64,000 nt of DNA from Bacteroidota bacterium (GTDB lineage Bacteria > Bacteroidota > Bacteroidia > Chitinophagales > Saprospiraceae): NCBI GenBank assembly GCA_029557915.1, contig JAKQHS010000002.1, positions 186,001 to 250,000 of the forward strand, written 5' to 3'. Made by a program: the position numbers and the translations under genes. The notes below the pieces were generated by a model. It was not told the DNA's origin and made no database searches. It worked only from the letters and a program-made list of their open reading frames with translations. This document shows positions 54,338 through 62,844 of the stretch, piece by piece. How positions within the stretch are numbered: the stretch's first letter is position 1; each line of letters begins with the position of its first letter.

Positions 54338-55111
54338 ATGCTGCTTATTTTCCTTCTTTTCGTTTCCCAAATGGTACAGCAACCCTTGATCCGGTTTCAT
54401 GAAAACCCGGTGGTGGCACACCGGGGCGCCTGGAAAAAAAATAATCTTCCCGAAAATTCCATTGCAAGCCTCCGGGAAGCCATCCGGCTCCGGTGTACGG
54501 GCAGCGAATTTGACATCCGGATGACCAACGATGAGGTGCTTATCGTAAACCATGATCCCGAATTCCATGGCATGCCCATTGAAAAAACCAATTATTCACA
54601 ATTGGCTGCCATTAGATTATCCAACGGGGAAACCCTGCCGACCCTGGAAAATTATTTATTGGAAGGCATGAAAGAGAATCCCGGTACCCGGCTGGTCCTG
54701 GAAATCAAACCCTCTCCGGCCGGGGTGGAAAAAGGCAGGAAGATTGCAAAACGGGTAGTCGAAATGATTCAAAATCTCCATGCGGAACCCTGGGTCACCT
54801 ATATCAGTTTTGACCTGGAGATCCTCAGGGCCGTCCTTGCCCTGGATCCCCAGGCTGCCACCCAATACCTCAACGGGGAGCGCTCCCCCGGAGAGCTAAA
54901 ACAGGATGGCATTTCTGGGCTGGACTATCACTTTTCTGTTTTTAATAAAAATCCGGGTTGGGTGGTTGAAGCGAAAAAAAGCCAACTGGCCCTGAATGTC
55001 TGGACCGTGAATTCAGCGGAAGACCTGGAACGGTTCGTCAGCCAGTCTTTCGATTTCATCACCACCAACGAACCCGAATTGCTTTTCGATATCCTAAAAG
55101 CAAAACCTTAA
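54338..55111 (+). CDS. glycerophosphodiester phosphodiesterase
   Basis: 257 residues with a short N-terminal hydrophobic segment. Active-site motifs VVAHRGAWKKNNLPENS (His and Arg, then Glu-Asn) and EFDIRMTNDEVLIVNHD (Glu, Asp, His), followed by LVLEIKPS with the third metal ligand. Hydrolyses glycerophosphodiesters to glycerol 3-phosphate and an alcohol. The leader may be a signal peptide, so a periplasmic place is likely. Its stop codon abuts that of the convergent lipoprotein gene with no gap. Confidence 0.92.
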   Translation: MLLIFLLFVSQMVQQPLIRFHENPVVAHRGAWKKNNLPENSIASLREAIRLRCTGSEFDIRMTNDEVLIVNHDPEFHGMPIEKTNYSQLAAIRLSNGETLPTLENYLLEGMKENPGTRLVLEIKPSPAGVEKGRKIAKRVVEMIQNLHAEPWVTYISFDLEILRAVLALDPQAATQYLNGERSPGELKQDGISGLDYHFSVFNKNPGWVVEAKKSQLALNVWTVNSAEDLERFVSQSFDFITTNEPELLFDILKAKP

Positions 55112-56221
55112 TTATTTGGGATGTGCCACAGCGATCGTTCCGGTGCCCTTGAAGGGTATCGCGGTGCGGTCGGGTCCGAAGAGCAAAAGATCAAAATGGA
55201 TCTTCAATTTGCGGGTCGGCTGTTGTTGGGCATTTTCTTCAAATGGGGCCGATTCGAGGATCTCGAATACTGAAGAGGCGGGTTGAGGCATCAAGGAACT
55301 CAGGTACTTTTGGCCGCCTTCGTTGACAAAAACGATTTCCGTGGTATTGTACTGGGTCCATTGATTCAGCCTGGAGATATCAGCGGTCAGTTCAAAATCC
55401 GCCCGGCATTTAACCTTTCCTTCCGGATTAAAATCGACGCAGGCGCTGGCTGTATTGCCCCTGGCATCCTGCACGGTGACGCAATGGCTGGACGCTTGTT
55501 TGGGATCGAGTTCCTGCACGGCGTCCGCGGATTTATTGTCCCATTTATATTTGAACGGCCCGAGGCCCCTTACTTTGGGTACGAGGGTCCATCCCCGGCT
55601 TTGGTTATACTGCGTCTCGATACTCACCCTCAGTCCGGGGAAACTGTCTTTGACCGAATAATCGATCACCTGGCACTGGCTGGCCTTGCTCCCATCGGGA
55701 TGACTCACATAAAGACAAACCGTATTTTTTATCTGAGGATTGAAAGGAAACGAAACGATTTCCTTGTCCGCCACCTTTTTATCATTCAGGGTCCAGCCAA
55801 AATCATACCTGCCCGAACCCGAATTGGGCAATTGGGACAGGCTCTTACCATGTACGATAAAACTGTCCCGGGCCTCCCTGTAAAAGGGTCGTCTGCCCGG
55901 GTTGAGGCCGATGCCCGAATTCCCCAGGAAGTCCTGTCGATTTTGCCTGAGGCTTAGCCGCAAAGAGTTGGGACAGGGCGGGTTACAATTTTTCTTTTTT
56001 AGTTCTCCCTGTAAGATCAATACATCCAGATTTTCGGAAATAAAGCGGGTATCCAGTTCGAGGCCATCCACCCCCGCGGCCAGATTGACGGCCTGGTTTC
56101 CAAAATTCGCTTTCATTTCAAAAATCGGGGTTTCCGCCGGGTTCAACGGGAGTTCAATCTTATTGCAGGTCACGCTCAGGAAACCGGTCAGGATCAATCC
56201 GATATATTTTAAAGGCCTCAT
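55112..56221 (-). CDS. lipoprotein of ECF operon with Ig/PKD-like cysteine modules
   Basis: 369 residues from ATG at 56221 (an alternative ATG lies 6 bases upstream and would overlap the previous stop). Lipoprotein signal peptide with Cys19 (SVTC). The centre (about 210-280) has a module FKYKWDNKSADAVQEL... SSHCVTVQDARGNTASACVDF that repeats the pattern of the modules in the T9SS protein at 58178 (W-x-G/N, YC/HC-V-T-V, then two more Cys). Third gene of the sigma operon. Function unknown; it may be the surface partner of the trans-envelope protein. Confidence 0.75.
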   Translation of the reverse strand: MRPLKYIGLILTGFLSVTCNKIELPLNPAETPIFEMKANFGNQAVNLAAGVDGLELDTRFISENLDVLILQGELKKKNCNPPCPNSLRLSLRQNRQDFLGNSGIGLNPGRRPFYREARDSFIVHGKSLSQLPNSGSGRYDFGWTLNDKKVADKEIVSFPFNPQIKNTVCLYVSHPDGSKASQCQVIDYSVKDSFPGLRVSIETQYNQSRGWTLVPKVRGLGPFKYKWDNKSADAVQELDPKQASSHCVTVQDARGNTASACVDFNPEGKVKCRADFELTADISRLNQWTQYNTTEIVFVNEGGQKYLSSLMPQPASSVFEILESAPFEENAQQQPTRKLKIHFDLLLFGPDRTAIPFKGTGTIAVAHPK

Positions 56222-56223
56222 GA

Positions 56224-57522
56224 TCATTTGAGCTTGTAAGAAATGCCCATGCCCAGATTCCATTTAGCTCCGGCATGCTGGGCAATATCACCGGGAAGCG
56301 GACGGTACAGATCATTCAATAAGCGGCTGGCCTGCAAACCTATACCAAATTTGGGGTGAAACTGGTATTCATATCCCAGGTGCACGTTGAATACGAGCTG
56401 ATGCAGCGAGCCTTTATCCAGCCAGCCATTGGCCAGGTTGGAAATTTCCGCCGATGAAAGGTCCCTGACCGCAGCCCCATCCTTAAAACGGATCTGGTCC
56501 ACCTCACCGATGGCTCCCAATAGAAGCTGGGGCCGGATGCCTGCAAAGGCCCGGTGCTTATTCAATTGCATGCCACCGGCCATTTGCAGGTACAGGTAGT
56601 GTATCCACTCCGGCTTGACGCCATAGTTTTTTACCGTAGATCCAAAACCCTGGAATTGATAAGACGTGAGGACCTCGGAATAGAGGGATGAATTAAAGAA
56701 AGAATTGTATCCCAGGCTCAGGTCCCAATAGGTTTTGGTCCCAAGGGTTTTCCTGGCAAAAACTTCCAGGCCTGCCATGCTCATGGAGGCCGATCGGCCG
56801 TTTTCCGCCTGGCGGGTGAGGTCAAGCCTCAGACCGAATTCCTTTCGCCGGAATGGTTTATAATCCACTTCCACCGGTATCTCCAGGACGGTCACCGGCA
56901 ATGTTTTATGGGAGGAGGTCATCGCCATAAAGTCCAGCGGGTCCAAACCTTCCTCAGGGAGGCTTTCCCTTTGCGGGACCGGCGTAGCCGGGGTGGCGGC
57001 TTCTGTGGATAAGCCGGGAGCGTTGATCCGGATGGATGAAGACAGGCTTGGATCGGCAGGATAAGGTTTGGCCTGCCGGATCTTTTCTTTATTCTTTAAT
57101 CCGATGGTCCGGGGGGCCTGATTATTGGAGAAATAGGCTTGAGAGGATGGGTTGGAAGATGAACCTTGTCCCGAAGTGTTTTCGGCAATAGGTCCAATGG
57201 CCTGGACGGGGAATCCAGGGGCCGGGGAATCCGTCGTTCCGGAGGCCTGGGCCATGGGCTCAGCCGCGGGGCTTCCTGCAGGCTGGGGTTCCGCTGCGGG
57301 TGAGCTTTCTGAAGGACCATTCCTCCAAAGGATCAGGATCAAAAGCAGGATCAGGGCTGCCCCGCTGAGTCCGGCCATCCGGATCCAGACCGCCCGTTTC
57401 TTTTTCTTATCCCGGCGATCGATCAGCGATGCAGCCTGTTGCCAGTGATCCAGGTTCACCGGCACATCCCAGGTTTCGGTTGATTCTTTGTAAACCCGGT
57501 CAATCCAAGGTTCGTTTTTCAT
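56224..57522 (-). CDS. probable dual-membrane-spanning anti-sigma factor with beta-barrel
   Basis: 432 residues. Three parts: a cytosolic N-terminus (about 1-44, WIDRVYKESTETWDVPVNLD, with Trp/Asp pattern of short anti-sigma domains), one transmembrane helix (about 46-66), a Pro/Ala/Ser/Gly-rich linker (about 68-200), and a C-terminal domain (about 205-432) of alternating beta strands ending in WNLGMGISYKLK, typical of an outer-membrane barrel. This architecture, co-transcribed with an ECF sigma factor, fits the dual-membrane-spanning anti-sigma (Dma) proteins of Bacteroides. Overlaps the sigma gene by ATGA. The anti-sigma role is inferred from layout and position. Confidence 0.75.
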   Translation of the reverse strand: MKNEPWIDRVYKESTETWDVPVNLDHWQQAASLIDRRDKKKKRAVWIRMAGLSGAALILLLILILWRNGPSESSPAAEPQPAGSPAAEPMAQASGTTDSPAPGFPVQAIGPIAENTSGQGSSSNPSSQAYFSNNQAPRTIGLKNKEKIRQAKPYPADPSLSSSIRINAPGLSTEAATPATPVPQRESLPEEGLDPLDFMAMTSSHKTLPVTVLEIPVEVDYKPFRRKEFGLRLDLTRQAENGRSASMSMAGLEVFARKTLGTKTYWDLSLGYNSFFNSSLYSEVLTSYQFQGFGSTVKNYGVKPEWIHYLYLQMAGGMQLNKHRAFAGIRPQLLLGAIGEVDQIRFKDGAAVRDLSSAEISNLANGWLDKGSLHQLVFNVHLGYEYQFHPKFGIGLQASRLLNDLYRPLPGDIAQHAGAKWNLGMGISYKLK

Positions 57523-58115
57523 ACTGGGTTAACTTTAATTTTTGGTATAAGTGGGTTGGTATTTCTTTCGGAGGCCGTTTCCACCCTTTCCTGAAGTTGT
57601 TTCCTGGCGGTGAAGAGGTGCCATTTGGAAGCCGCTTCGGAAATGGAAAGCATGGAGGCAATATCCTTGTGCGGGAAGCCGTCAAGTACATACATGTTAA
57701 AAACGCTGGCCGTCAGCGGGTTCAATTCATGGATATAACTCACCAGTTGTTCCACATTCAGGTTGATTTCAGCATTGTTGTAGTCGACATGCACTCCGTT
57801 GACGGCCACTTCCTTTTCATAGTCCACGGCGCCGCTTTCGCTGGAAAACCGGGCACTGCTGCGGAATTCGTCGATCAGGGTATTGACCATGATTTGCCGC
57901 ATCCAGCTTTTGAACGAATGATTTTCCCTGAAGCGGTCCAGGTGATTCAGGATCTTCAAAAAAGCCATATTGACGGCGGAGGCGGCCTCTTCCCTTTGTT
58001 TCCGGTACCGGAGGGCCACTCCCATCAAATAGGGATAACAGAGCTCGTACAAACGGAACTGGGACCGGCGGTCCCCTTTCCTGCATCCTTTCAATATGTC
58101 TTCATCAATTTGCAT
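57519..58115 (-). CDS. ECF RNA polymerase sigma factor
   Basis: 198 residues. Region 2 (about 20-90; LYELCYPYLMGVALRYRKQREEAASAVNMAFLKILNHLDRF, cited as a region) binds core and the -10 element; region 4 (about 130-185) has LNPLTASVFNMYVLDGFPHKDIASML and SEAASKWHLFTARKQL. Region 2 carries the A-V-N-M-A-F variant common in Bacteroidota. No signal. It is preceded by a terminator, so it has its own promoter, not identified. Controls its own operon and perhaps the secreted protein next door. Confidence 0.92.
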   Translation of the reverse strand: MQIDEDILKGCRKGDRRSQFRLYELCYPYLMGVALRYRKQREEAASAVNMAFLKILNHLDRFRENHSFKSWMRQIMVNTLIDEFRSSARFSSESGAVDYEKEVAVNGVHVDYNNAEINLNVEQLVSYIHELNPLTASVFNMYVLDGFPHKDIASMLSISEAASKWHLFTARKQLQERVETASERNTNPLIPKIKVNPV

Positions 58116-58116
58116 G

Positions 58117-58158
58117 CAAAAAAGACAAAAACCCGCCTCATTCCTGATGGGCGGGTTT
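58117..58158 (-). terminator. intrinsic terminator after T9SS protein gene
   Basis: Inverted repeat AAACCCGCC (58129-58137) / GGCGGGTTT (58150-58158) with a 12-base loop; on the minus strand it is followed by TTGTCTTTTTTG. It separates the T9SS gene from the sigma operon. Confidence 0.85.
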
Positions 58159-58177
58159 CCGTTGACCTGTACTTTTA

Positions 58178-59977
58178 TTATCGTTCAATGATCAGTTTTT
58201 TGGATGAAATAAATCCCTGCTGGTGGATGTTCACCATATACACCCCGGGAGGCAGGAAGGACAGGTCCAGCTGTCCGTAAGAAAGTCCGTCCTGTACATC
58301 GATTTTTTCCTGGTAAATGGTTTTGCCGTAAAGATTCATGACCGACAATTGCCCTGCTTCGCTCAGTTTGGAATTGACCTGGTAAACCAGGCGGTCGGCC
58401 GTGGGATTGGGGTGAATATTGAGCTGGATCTGGGCTCCTTCGGCCAGGGGCTGAACGCCCAGCTTGATCTTATCTGCATCCGGAAACAGGTTTCCCCCTG
58501 AAGGTTTTTCAAACAATACTTCCACGCAAGCCTGCATGGTGCATCCGGCCGCATCCTTGATGGTCACACAATATTTCCCCGAATTTTTCACCGTAATGTT
58601 GGCATCCGTCGAACCTGTGATCCATTGGTAAGTGAAGGGGGCTTTGCCGGCCGCTTTGGTGATCAGATCGAGTTCCCCCGTGGTTTTTTGATAGACCACG
58701 ATGGAGGCCTCGCAGCGGGAAATATTCGGGCCGGGCAAATCCACCTTAACGCAGGAGGCAGTCTTGCAATTCACTCCATTGCTGACGGTCACGCAGTATT
58801 CTCCGCTTTTTTCCACCAGGATGGAAGGCGTGGTATCCCCGGTGTTCCAGTAATAAAGATTGGGTTTGAAGGTCGTTTTAGCGGTCAGCCTGACCTTGTG
58901 TCCGGCGTCCGTATTCGAGGTCACTGGAATCTTTTCCATATGGATAAATACGCGGCAGGAGTCATCACCCAATTCCACTTTTTTGCAGATATACATTTTG
59001 CAACGGACGTTGTCGCTGACCGAGACACAGTATTCACCAGATTTCCGGACCACGATGGTCCTGGTAGTCTCCCCGGTGCTCCACAGGATGTATTTTAAAT
59101 CGAAGCCGGATTTGACCTGGAGCCGGATGCCCGGGGTACTATCCTGGTTGTCGGAACCCAGGCGTTCCGCCACGATTTCGGCCGCACAGGGATCCAGATT
59201 TACGGGTTTCACGAGGATGCAGGCTTTGGCTTCGCAACCGGAGGCCATCACCGCTTTGACGCAATATTCGCCGGGTTCTTTGATCTCTATTTTTTCCCCA
59301 TCCGCCCCGGTGCTCCAGAGCAGGGACACGATGCGTTCTTCTTTGGATTTGGCAATCAGGAAACGACCATCCTGTTCGATATAAATTCCACAGGAGTTGT
59401 TAAAGCCGGGCACACAAGCTTCCGATTTGCAGCCGGTCGAATCCTTGGTGACCACGCAGATCCTGATCTTAAGCTGCGGGTTGAACCGGATGGTATCCCC
59501 GGTCAGCCCATTGGTCCATTGGTGCATGAAAGGAGGTATTCCTTTGGCCCTGACCCATGCAATGGCAAGGGTATCGTTGATCTTTTTTGCAATGACTTCA
59601 GATGCACAGGGTTTCCCAACCGGACGTTCACAGAAAATCAATTTCGCCTCTATCACCGGTTTATTCTTTGAAAATTCGAAGCGCGCGAAAATTTCCTTTC
59701 CTTCACAATTCTGAAATCCCAGAAGCAGGACGCCGCCCGGAATGCTGTCGGGGATATAAACCGGCCATTTAAATTCCCCGGATGGAAGGGTACTTACTTT
59801 TTCATTAACGGTAAAGGGCGATCCCGGCGCCTGGCTGATGTAGATGACCGCATTGCCTATCCCGTTTCCACCCCCATCTACCAACCGGCCATAGACCGTG
59901 ACCAGGTAGTTGTCAGCCGCTGCAAGGACAGGCAGGCCCGCAAAAAGCAAGAAAAATAACGTTCTGAAGTTCATCAT
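58178..59977 (-). CDS. secreted T9SS protein with five cysteine-rich Ig/PKD-like modules
   Basis: 599 residues, signal peptide ending near Ala20 (VLAAAD). After an N-terminal carboxypeptidase-regulatory-like domain (about 25-120) come five modules of about 75-85 residues, each with W-x-G/T...G-x-YC-V-x-V...C-x3-C (modules start near Cys at about 127, 200, 265, 335 and 420). The last about 85 residues (NIHPNPTADRLVYQVNSKL... GVYMVNIHQQ... KLIIER) are a type A T9SS C-terminal sorting domain. Exported across the outer membrane. Structural or adhesive role is inferred. It shares modules with the lipoprotein of the sigma operon. Confidence 0.85.
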   Translation of the reverse strand: MMNFRTLFFLLFAGLPVLAAADNYLVTVYGRLVDGGGNGIGNAVIYISQAPGSPFTVNEKVSTLPSGEFKWPVYIPDSIPGGVLLLGFQNCEGKEIFARFEFSKNKPVIEAKLIFCERPVGKPCASEVIAKKINDTLAIAWVRAKGIPPFMHQWTNGLTGDTIRFNPQLKIRICVVTKDSTGCKSEACVPGFNNSCGIYIEQDGRFLIAKSKEERIVSLLWSTGADGEKIEIKEPGEYCVKAVMASGCEAKACILVKPVNLDPCAAEIVAERLGSDNQDSTPGIRLQVKSGFDLKYILWSTGETTRTIVVRKSGEYCVSVSDNVRCKMYICKKVELGDDSCRVFIHMEKIPVTSNTDAGHKVRLTAKTTFKPNLYYWNTGDTTPSILVEKSGEYCVTVSNGVNCKTASCVKVDLPGPNISRCEASIVVYQKTTGELDLITKAAGKAPFTYQWITGSTDANITVKNSGKYCVTIKDAAGCTMQACVEVLFEKPSGGNLFPDADKIKLGVQPLAEGAQIQLNIHPNPTADRLVYQVNSKLSEAGQLSVMNLYGKTIYQEKIDVQDGLSYGQLDLSFLPPGVYMVNIHQQGFISSKKLIIER

Positions 59978-60123
59978 ATTATCGGTTTTATCAGGCTATA
60001 CGAGCCGAAGGCCTTTAAAGTTAGTTGAATCGGAAGCTTCAAGTGTTAAAATCGAAGGGATAACGAACAAAAGGGAGGTTTTAGCCTTTTTTGGAAATTG
60101 ACTATCATTGTGCCGTCATATTT

Positions 60124-61272
60124 ATGCCTTCCGTTCACAGTATCCCCGACCTTCAACTGATCCAGCAGACCTGTCGCGACTTCGCCCTCCGGAACATTAA
60201 ACCCAAATCGATGGAATGGGATGAAAGTCAGCACTTTCCTGCTGAATTGTTCAAAGAATTAGGTACCCTGGGTTTTATGGGCGTCCTGGTTCCCGAGCAA
60301 TATCAGGGCGCCGGCCTGGGTTACCAGGAGTACATCACCATCCTCGAAGAAATCTCCAAAGTCGATCCGAGCATCGGGCTTTCGGTGGCAGCCCATAACT
60401 CCCTGTGTACCGGACATATCCTTCAGTTTGGCAACGAAGAACAAAAGGAAAAATACCTTCCGCTCCTGGCCACCGGCGAATGGATCGGCGCCTGGGGCCT
60501 CACCGAGCCCAATACCGGTTCGGATGCCGGCCGGATGCAATGCATCGCCCGGGAGGATGGGGACCATTATATCATCCAGGGTACCAAATCCTGGATCACT
60601 CACGGTAAATCGGGGGATGTGGCAGTGGTCATTGCCCGGACGGGGGAATTGCTGGACAATAACGGCATGACCACATTTATTGTGGAAAGGGGGACGCCCG
60701 GATTTTCCGGAGGTAAAAAAGAAAACAAATTGGGCATGCGTGCTTCGGAAACCGCTGAAATGATCTTTGACCAATGCCGGGTGCATAAGTCACAGGTCCT
60801 GGGCAAACCCGGAGACGGTTTCAGGCAAGCCCTTGGGGTCCTCGATGGCGGGCGCATTTCGATTGCCGCGCTCAGCCTGGGCATTGCCAAAGGCGCCTAC
60901 GAAGCCTCCGTACAGTATGCCAAAGAAAGGCACCAGTTTGGCCAAGCCATCGCCCACTTCCAGGCGATCGGCTTTAAATTGGCCGATATGCAAACCAAAA
61001 TCCAGATGGCTGAACTGCTCACCCGCAAAGCCGGCAGCCTGAAAGACAGCGGGGAAAAAATGACCCGGGAAGCGGCCATGGCCAAATATTACGCTTCGGA
61101 GATCTGTGTACAGGTGGCCACCGATGCCGTCCAGATATTTGGGGGATATGGATATACTAAAGACTTTCCGGTGGAGAAGTTTTTCAGGGACTCCAAGCTC
61201 TGCACGATCGGGGAAGGCACTTCGGAGATCCAGAAACTGGTGATTGCAAGGGAGATTGGCAAGAATCGCTAG
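60124..61272 (+). CDS. acyl-CoA dehydrogenase
   Basis: 382 residues from the ATG at 60124 (MPSVHSIPDLQLIQQTCRDFA); the longer frame lacks similarity. FAD-binding ACAD fold: WGLTEPNTGSDAGRM, GTKSWITHG, the C-terminal helical half and the GGYGYTKDFPVEKFFRD and IGEGTSEIQKLVIAR motifs, the latter holding the catalytic Glu of the short-chain type. Removes the alpha-beta hydrogens of acyl-CoA for fatty-acid or branched-chain breakdown and passes electrons to ETF. Chain-length preference is not predictable. Confidence 0.94.
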   Translation: MPSVHSIPDLQLIQQTCRDFALRNIKPKSMEWDESQHFPAELFKELGTLGFMGVLVPEQYQGAGLGYQEYITILEEISKVDPSIGLSVAAHNSLCTGHILQFGNEEQKEKYLPLLATGEWIGAWGLTEPNTGSDAGRMQCIAREDGDHYIIQGTKSWITHGKSGDVAVVIARTGELLDNNGMTTFIVERGTPGFSGGKKENKLGMRASETAEMIFDQCRVHKSQVLGKPGDGFRQALGVLDGGRISIAALSLGIAKGAYEASVQYAKERHQFGQAIAHFQAIGFKLADMQTKIQMAELLTRKAGSLKDSGEKMTREAAMAKYYASEICVQVATDAVQIFGGYGYTKDFPVEKFFRDSKLCTIGEGTSEIQKLVIAREIGKNR

Positions 61273-61414
61273 GTTTCCCCTGGGAGATTTACAGAAATAT
61301 ATTTATGTACCCCGTCGATGCCGGGCAGTCTGGCGGTCTGCTCACTGAGTATCGGTTTTTCGTAGGTAAGCGCACGGAGGTATGGAGGTCACGGAGTTTG
61401 GGTCCCGGATAGCT
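61273..61414. other. gene-free spacer before the 179-bp repeats
   Basis: 142 bp with no supported gene; contains small ACGGAGGTATGGAGGTCACGGAG-like runs. No promoter or terminator stands out. Confidence 0.5.
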
Positions 61415-62212
61415 ATCGGGCTTCGCTAAGTGATTGCCACATGCTGACGCTCAGGGCGGGCGCGAAGTGACAACCACTTGCAACACGCTTTACCACATGC
61501 TGGAGCTCAGGCTGCAAACCCCGGCCTTCAGGCTGGGGTTTGGGGGCTCGCTCCGGAATGGGGGCTTTAGCCCAGATCCAGGTTTATGAGGGTATCGGGC
61601 GGCGCTAAGTGATTGCCACATGCAGGCGCTCAGGGCGGGCGCGAAGTGACAACCACTTGCAGCCCGCTTTGCCACATGCTTGCACTCAGGCTGCAAACCC
61701 CGGCCTTCAGGCTGGGGTTTGGGGACTCGCTCCGGGATGGGGGCTTTAGCCCAGATCCAGGTTGATGAGGGCATCGGGCTTCGCGAAGTGATTGCCACAT
61801 GCTGGCGCTCAGGGCGGGCGCAAAGTGACAACCACTTGCAACCCGCTTTGCCACAGGCTGGCGCTCAGGCTGCAAACCCCGGCCTTCAGGCTGGGGTTTG
61901 GGGGCTCGCTCCGGGATGGAGGCTTTAGCCCAGATCCAGGTTTTTAAGGGGTTTCGGGCTTCGCTAAGTGATTGCCACATGCGGGCGCTCAGGGCGGGCG
62001 CTAAGTGACAACCACTTGCAGCCCGCTTTGCCACATGCTGGCGCTCAGGCCGCAAACCCCGGCCTTCAGGCTGGGGTTTGGGGCTCGTTCCGGGATGGGG
62101 GGCTTTTGCCCAGATCCAGGTTTATGAGGGTATCGGGCTTCGCTAAGTGATTGCCACATGCTGGCGCTCAGTGCGGCGCGAAGTGACATCCACTTGCAGG
62201 CTTTGGCACTAT
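61415..62212. repeat. 179-bp tandem repeat, 4.4 copies
   Basis: Copies start at 61415, 61594, 61773, 61953 and 62132 (periods 179, 179, 180, 179), judged from the ATCGGG and CAGATCCAGG anchors; the last is partial and runs to the NUDIX stop codon. Each unit has two copies of a CCACATGCTGGCGCTCAGG-like segment and a hairpin AAACCCCGGCC / GGCTGGGGTTT. Copies differ by scattered substitutions. 179 is not a multiple of 3 and the frames through it are not conserved, so it is not a gene. It fills the gap between two convergent genes. Confidence 0.95.
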
Positions 62213-62844
62213 TGCGCCACAAATTGCAACAAGTCCGCCAGGTTCGGATATACCTTATTTTTAAACATAATCAATTTATTGTTTGTAAACCATTTATGCC
62301 CTGTTATATCTTCAACTTCTTGAAGCCTTGTCCTGCTATTTGAAGAAGCCATCAGGTACCAGTAGGTTTTTTTCAGGATGAGCTCTCCGTTCAGCCGGTA
62401 AATATGCCAGGTATCGGGTAAGGCGGAAAGGATCCTGCAGTCCAGGCCCACTTCTTCCTTTACCTCTCTTAAAGCGGCTTTGCGAGGAGTCTCACCAGCG
62501 TCTATTTTTCCTTTGGGAAGGTCCCACCATCCCCTCCGGTGGATCAGCAGGAATTTGCCCTGCGGATTTTTTACCACCCCTCCTGCCGCCTTGATCAGTG
62601 TGTTCTTGACCAGGATTTTTTCCCAAACCGCCTTCGGATCCGGGGTGGAGATGATCACCGGCATGCGGATGATATCGTCCAGCAATTGATGCATGGTTTC
62701 CCGGATCAGGGCCATGCCCGGCTCCTGTAAAACCAGGGCCATAGGAAAATCTTTCATGCTCAGTTTGTGCAGCCGTTTTTTATCCAGGATCAGGATCCAG
62801 GTGGTATTGATGCAGAATTTATATTTTTGCGCCCTCAGATTCAT
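62209..62844 (-). CDS. NUDIX hydrolase
   Basis: 211 residues. N-terminal extension (about 1-70, with KYKFCINTTWILILD) common in Bacteroidota homologues, then a NUDIX domain with the box GKIDAGETPRKAALREVKEEVG (22 residues, cited by its span about 132-153), matching G-x5-E-x7-R-E-x2-E-E-x-G. Likely hydrolyses a nucleoside diphosphate derivative; the substrate is unknown. The start codon overlaps that of pyrE on the other strand by two bases; no other good start fits. The 3' end runs into the 179-bp repeat. Confidence 0.9.
   Translation of the reverse strand: MNLRAQKYKFCINTTWILILDKKRLHKLSMKDFPMALVLQEPGMALIRETMHQLLDDIIRMPVIISTPDPKAVWEKILVKNTLIKAAGGVVKNPQGKFLLIHRRGWWDLPKGKIDAGETPRKAALREVKEEVGLDCRILSALPDTWHIYRLNGELILKKTYWYLMASSNSRTRLQEVEDITGHKWFTNNKLIMFKNKVYPNLADLLQFVAQ

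Noticed and set aside
61415-62212. CRISPR or integron cassette array
   Set aside because: Whole 179-bp units are near-identical with no variable spacers, no integrase and no cas genes.
61490-62222. Repetitive minus-strand frames through the 179-bp repeat
   Set aside because: The period is not a multiple of three and the frames break between copies; they are shadows of the repeat.
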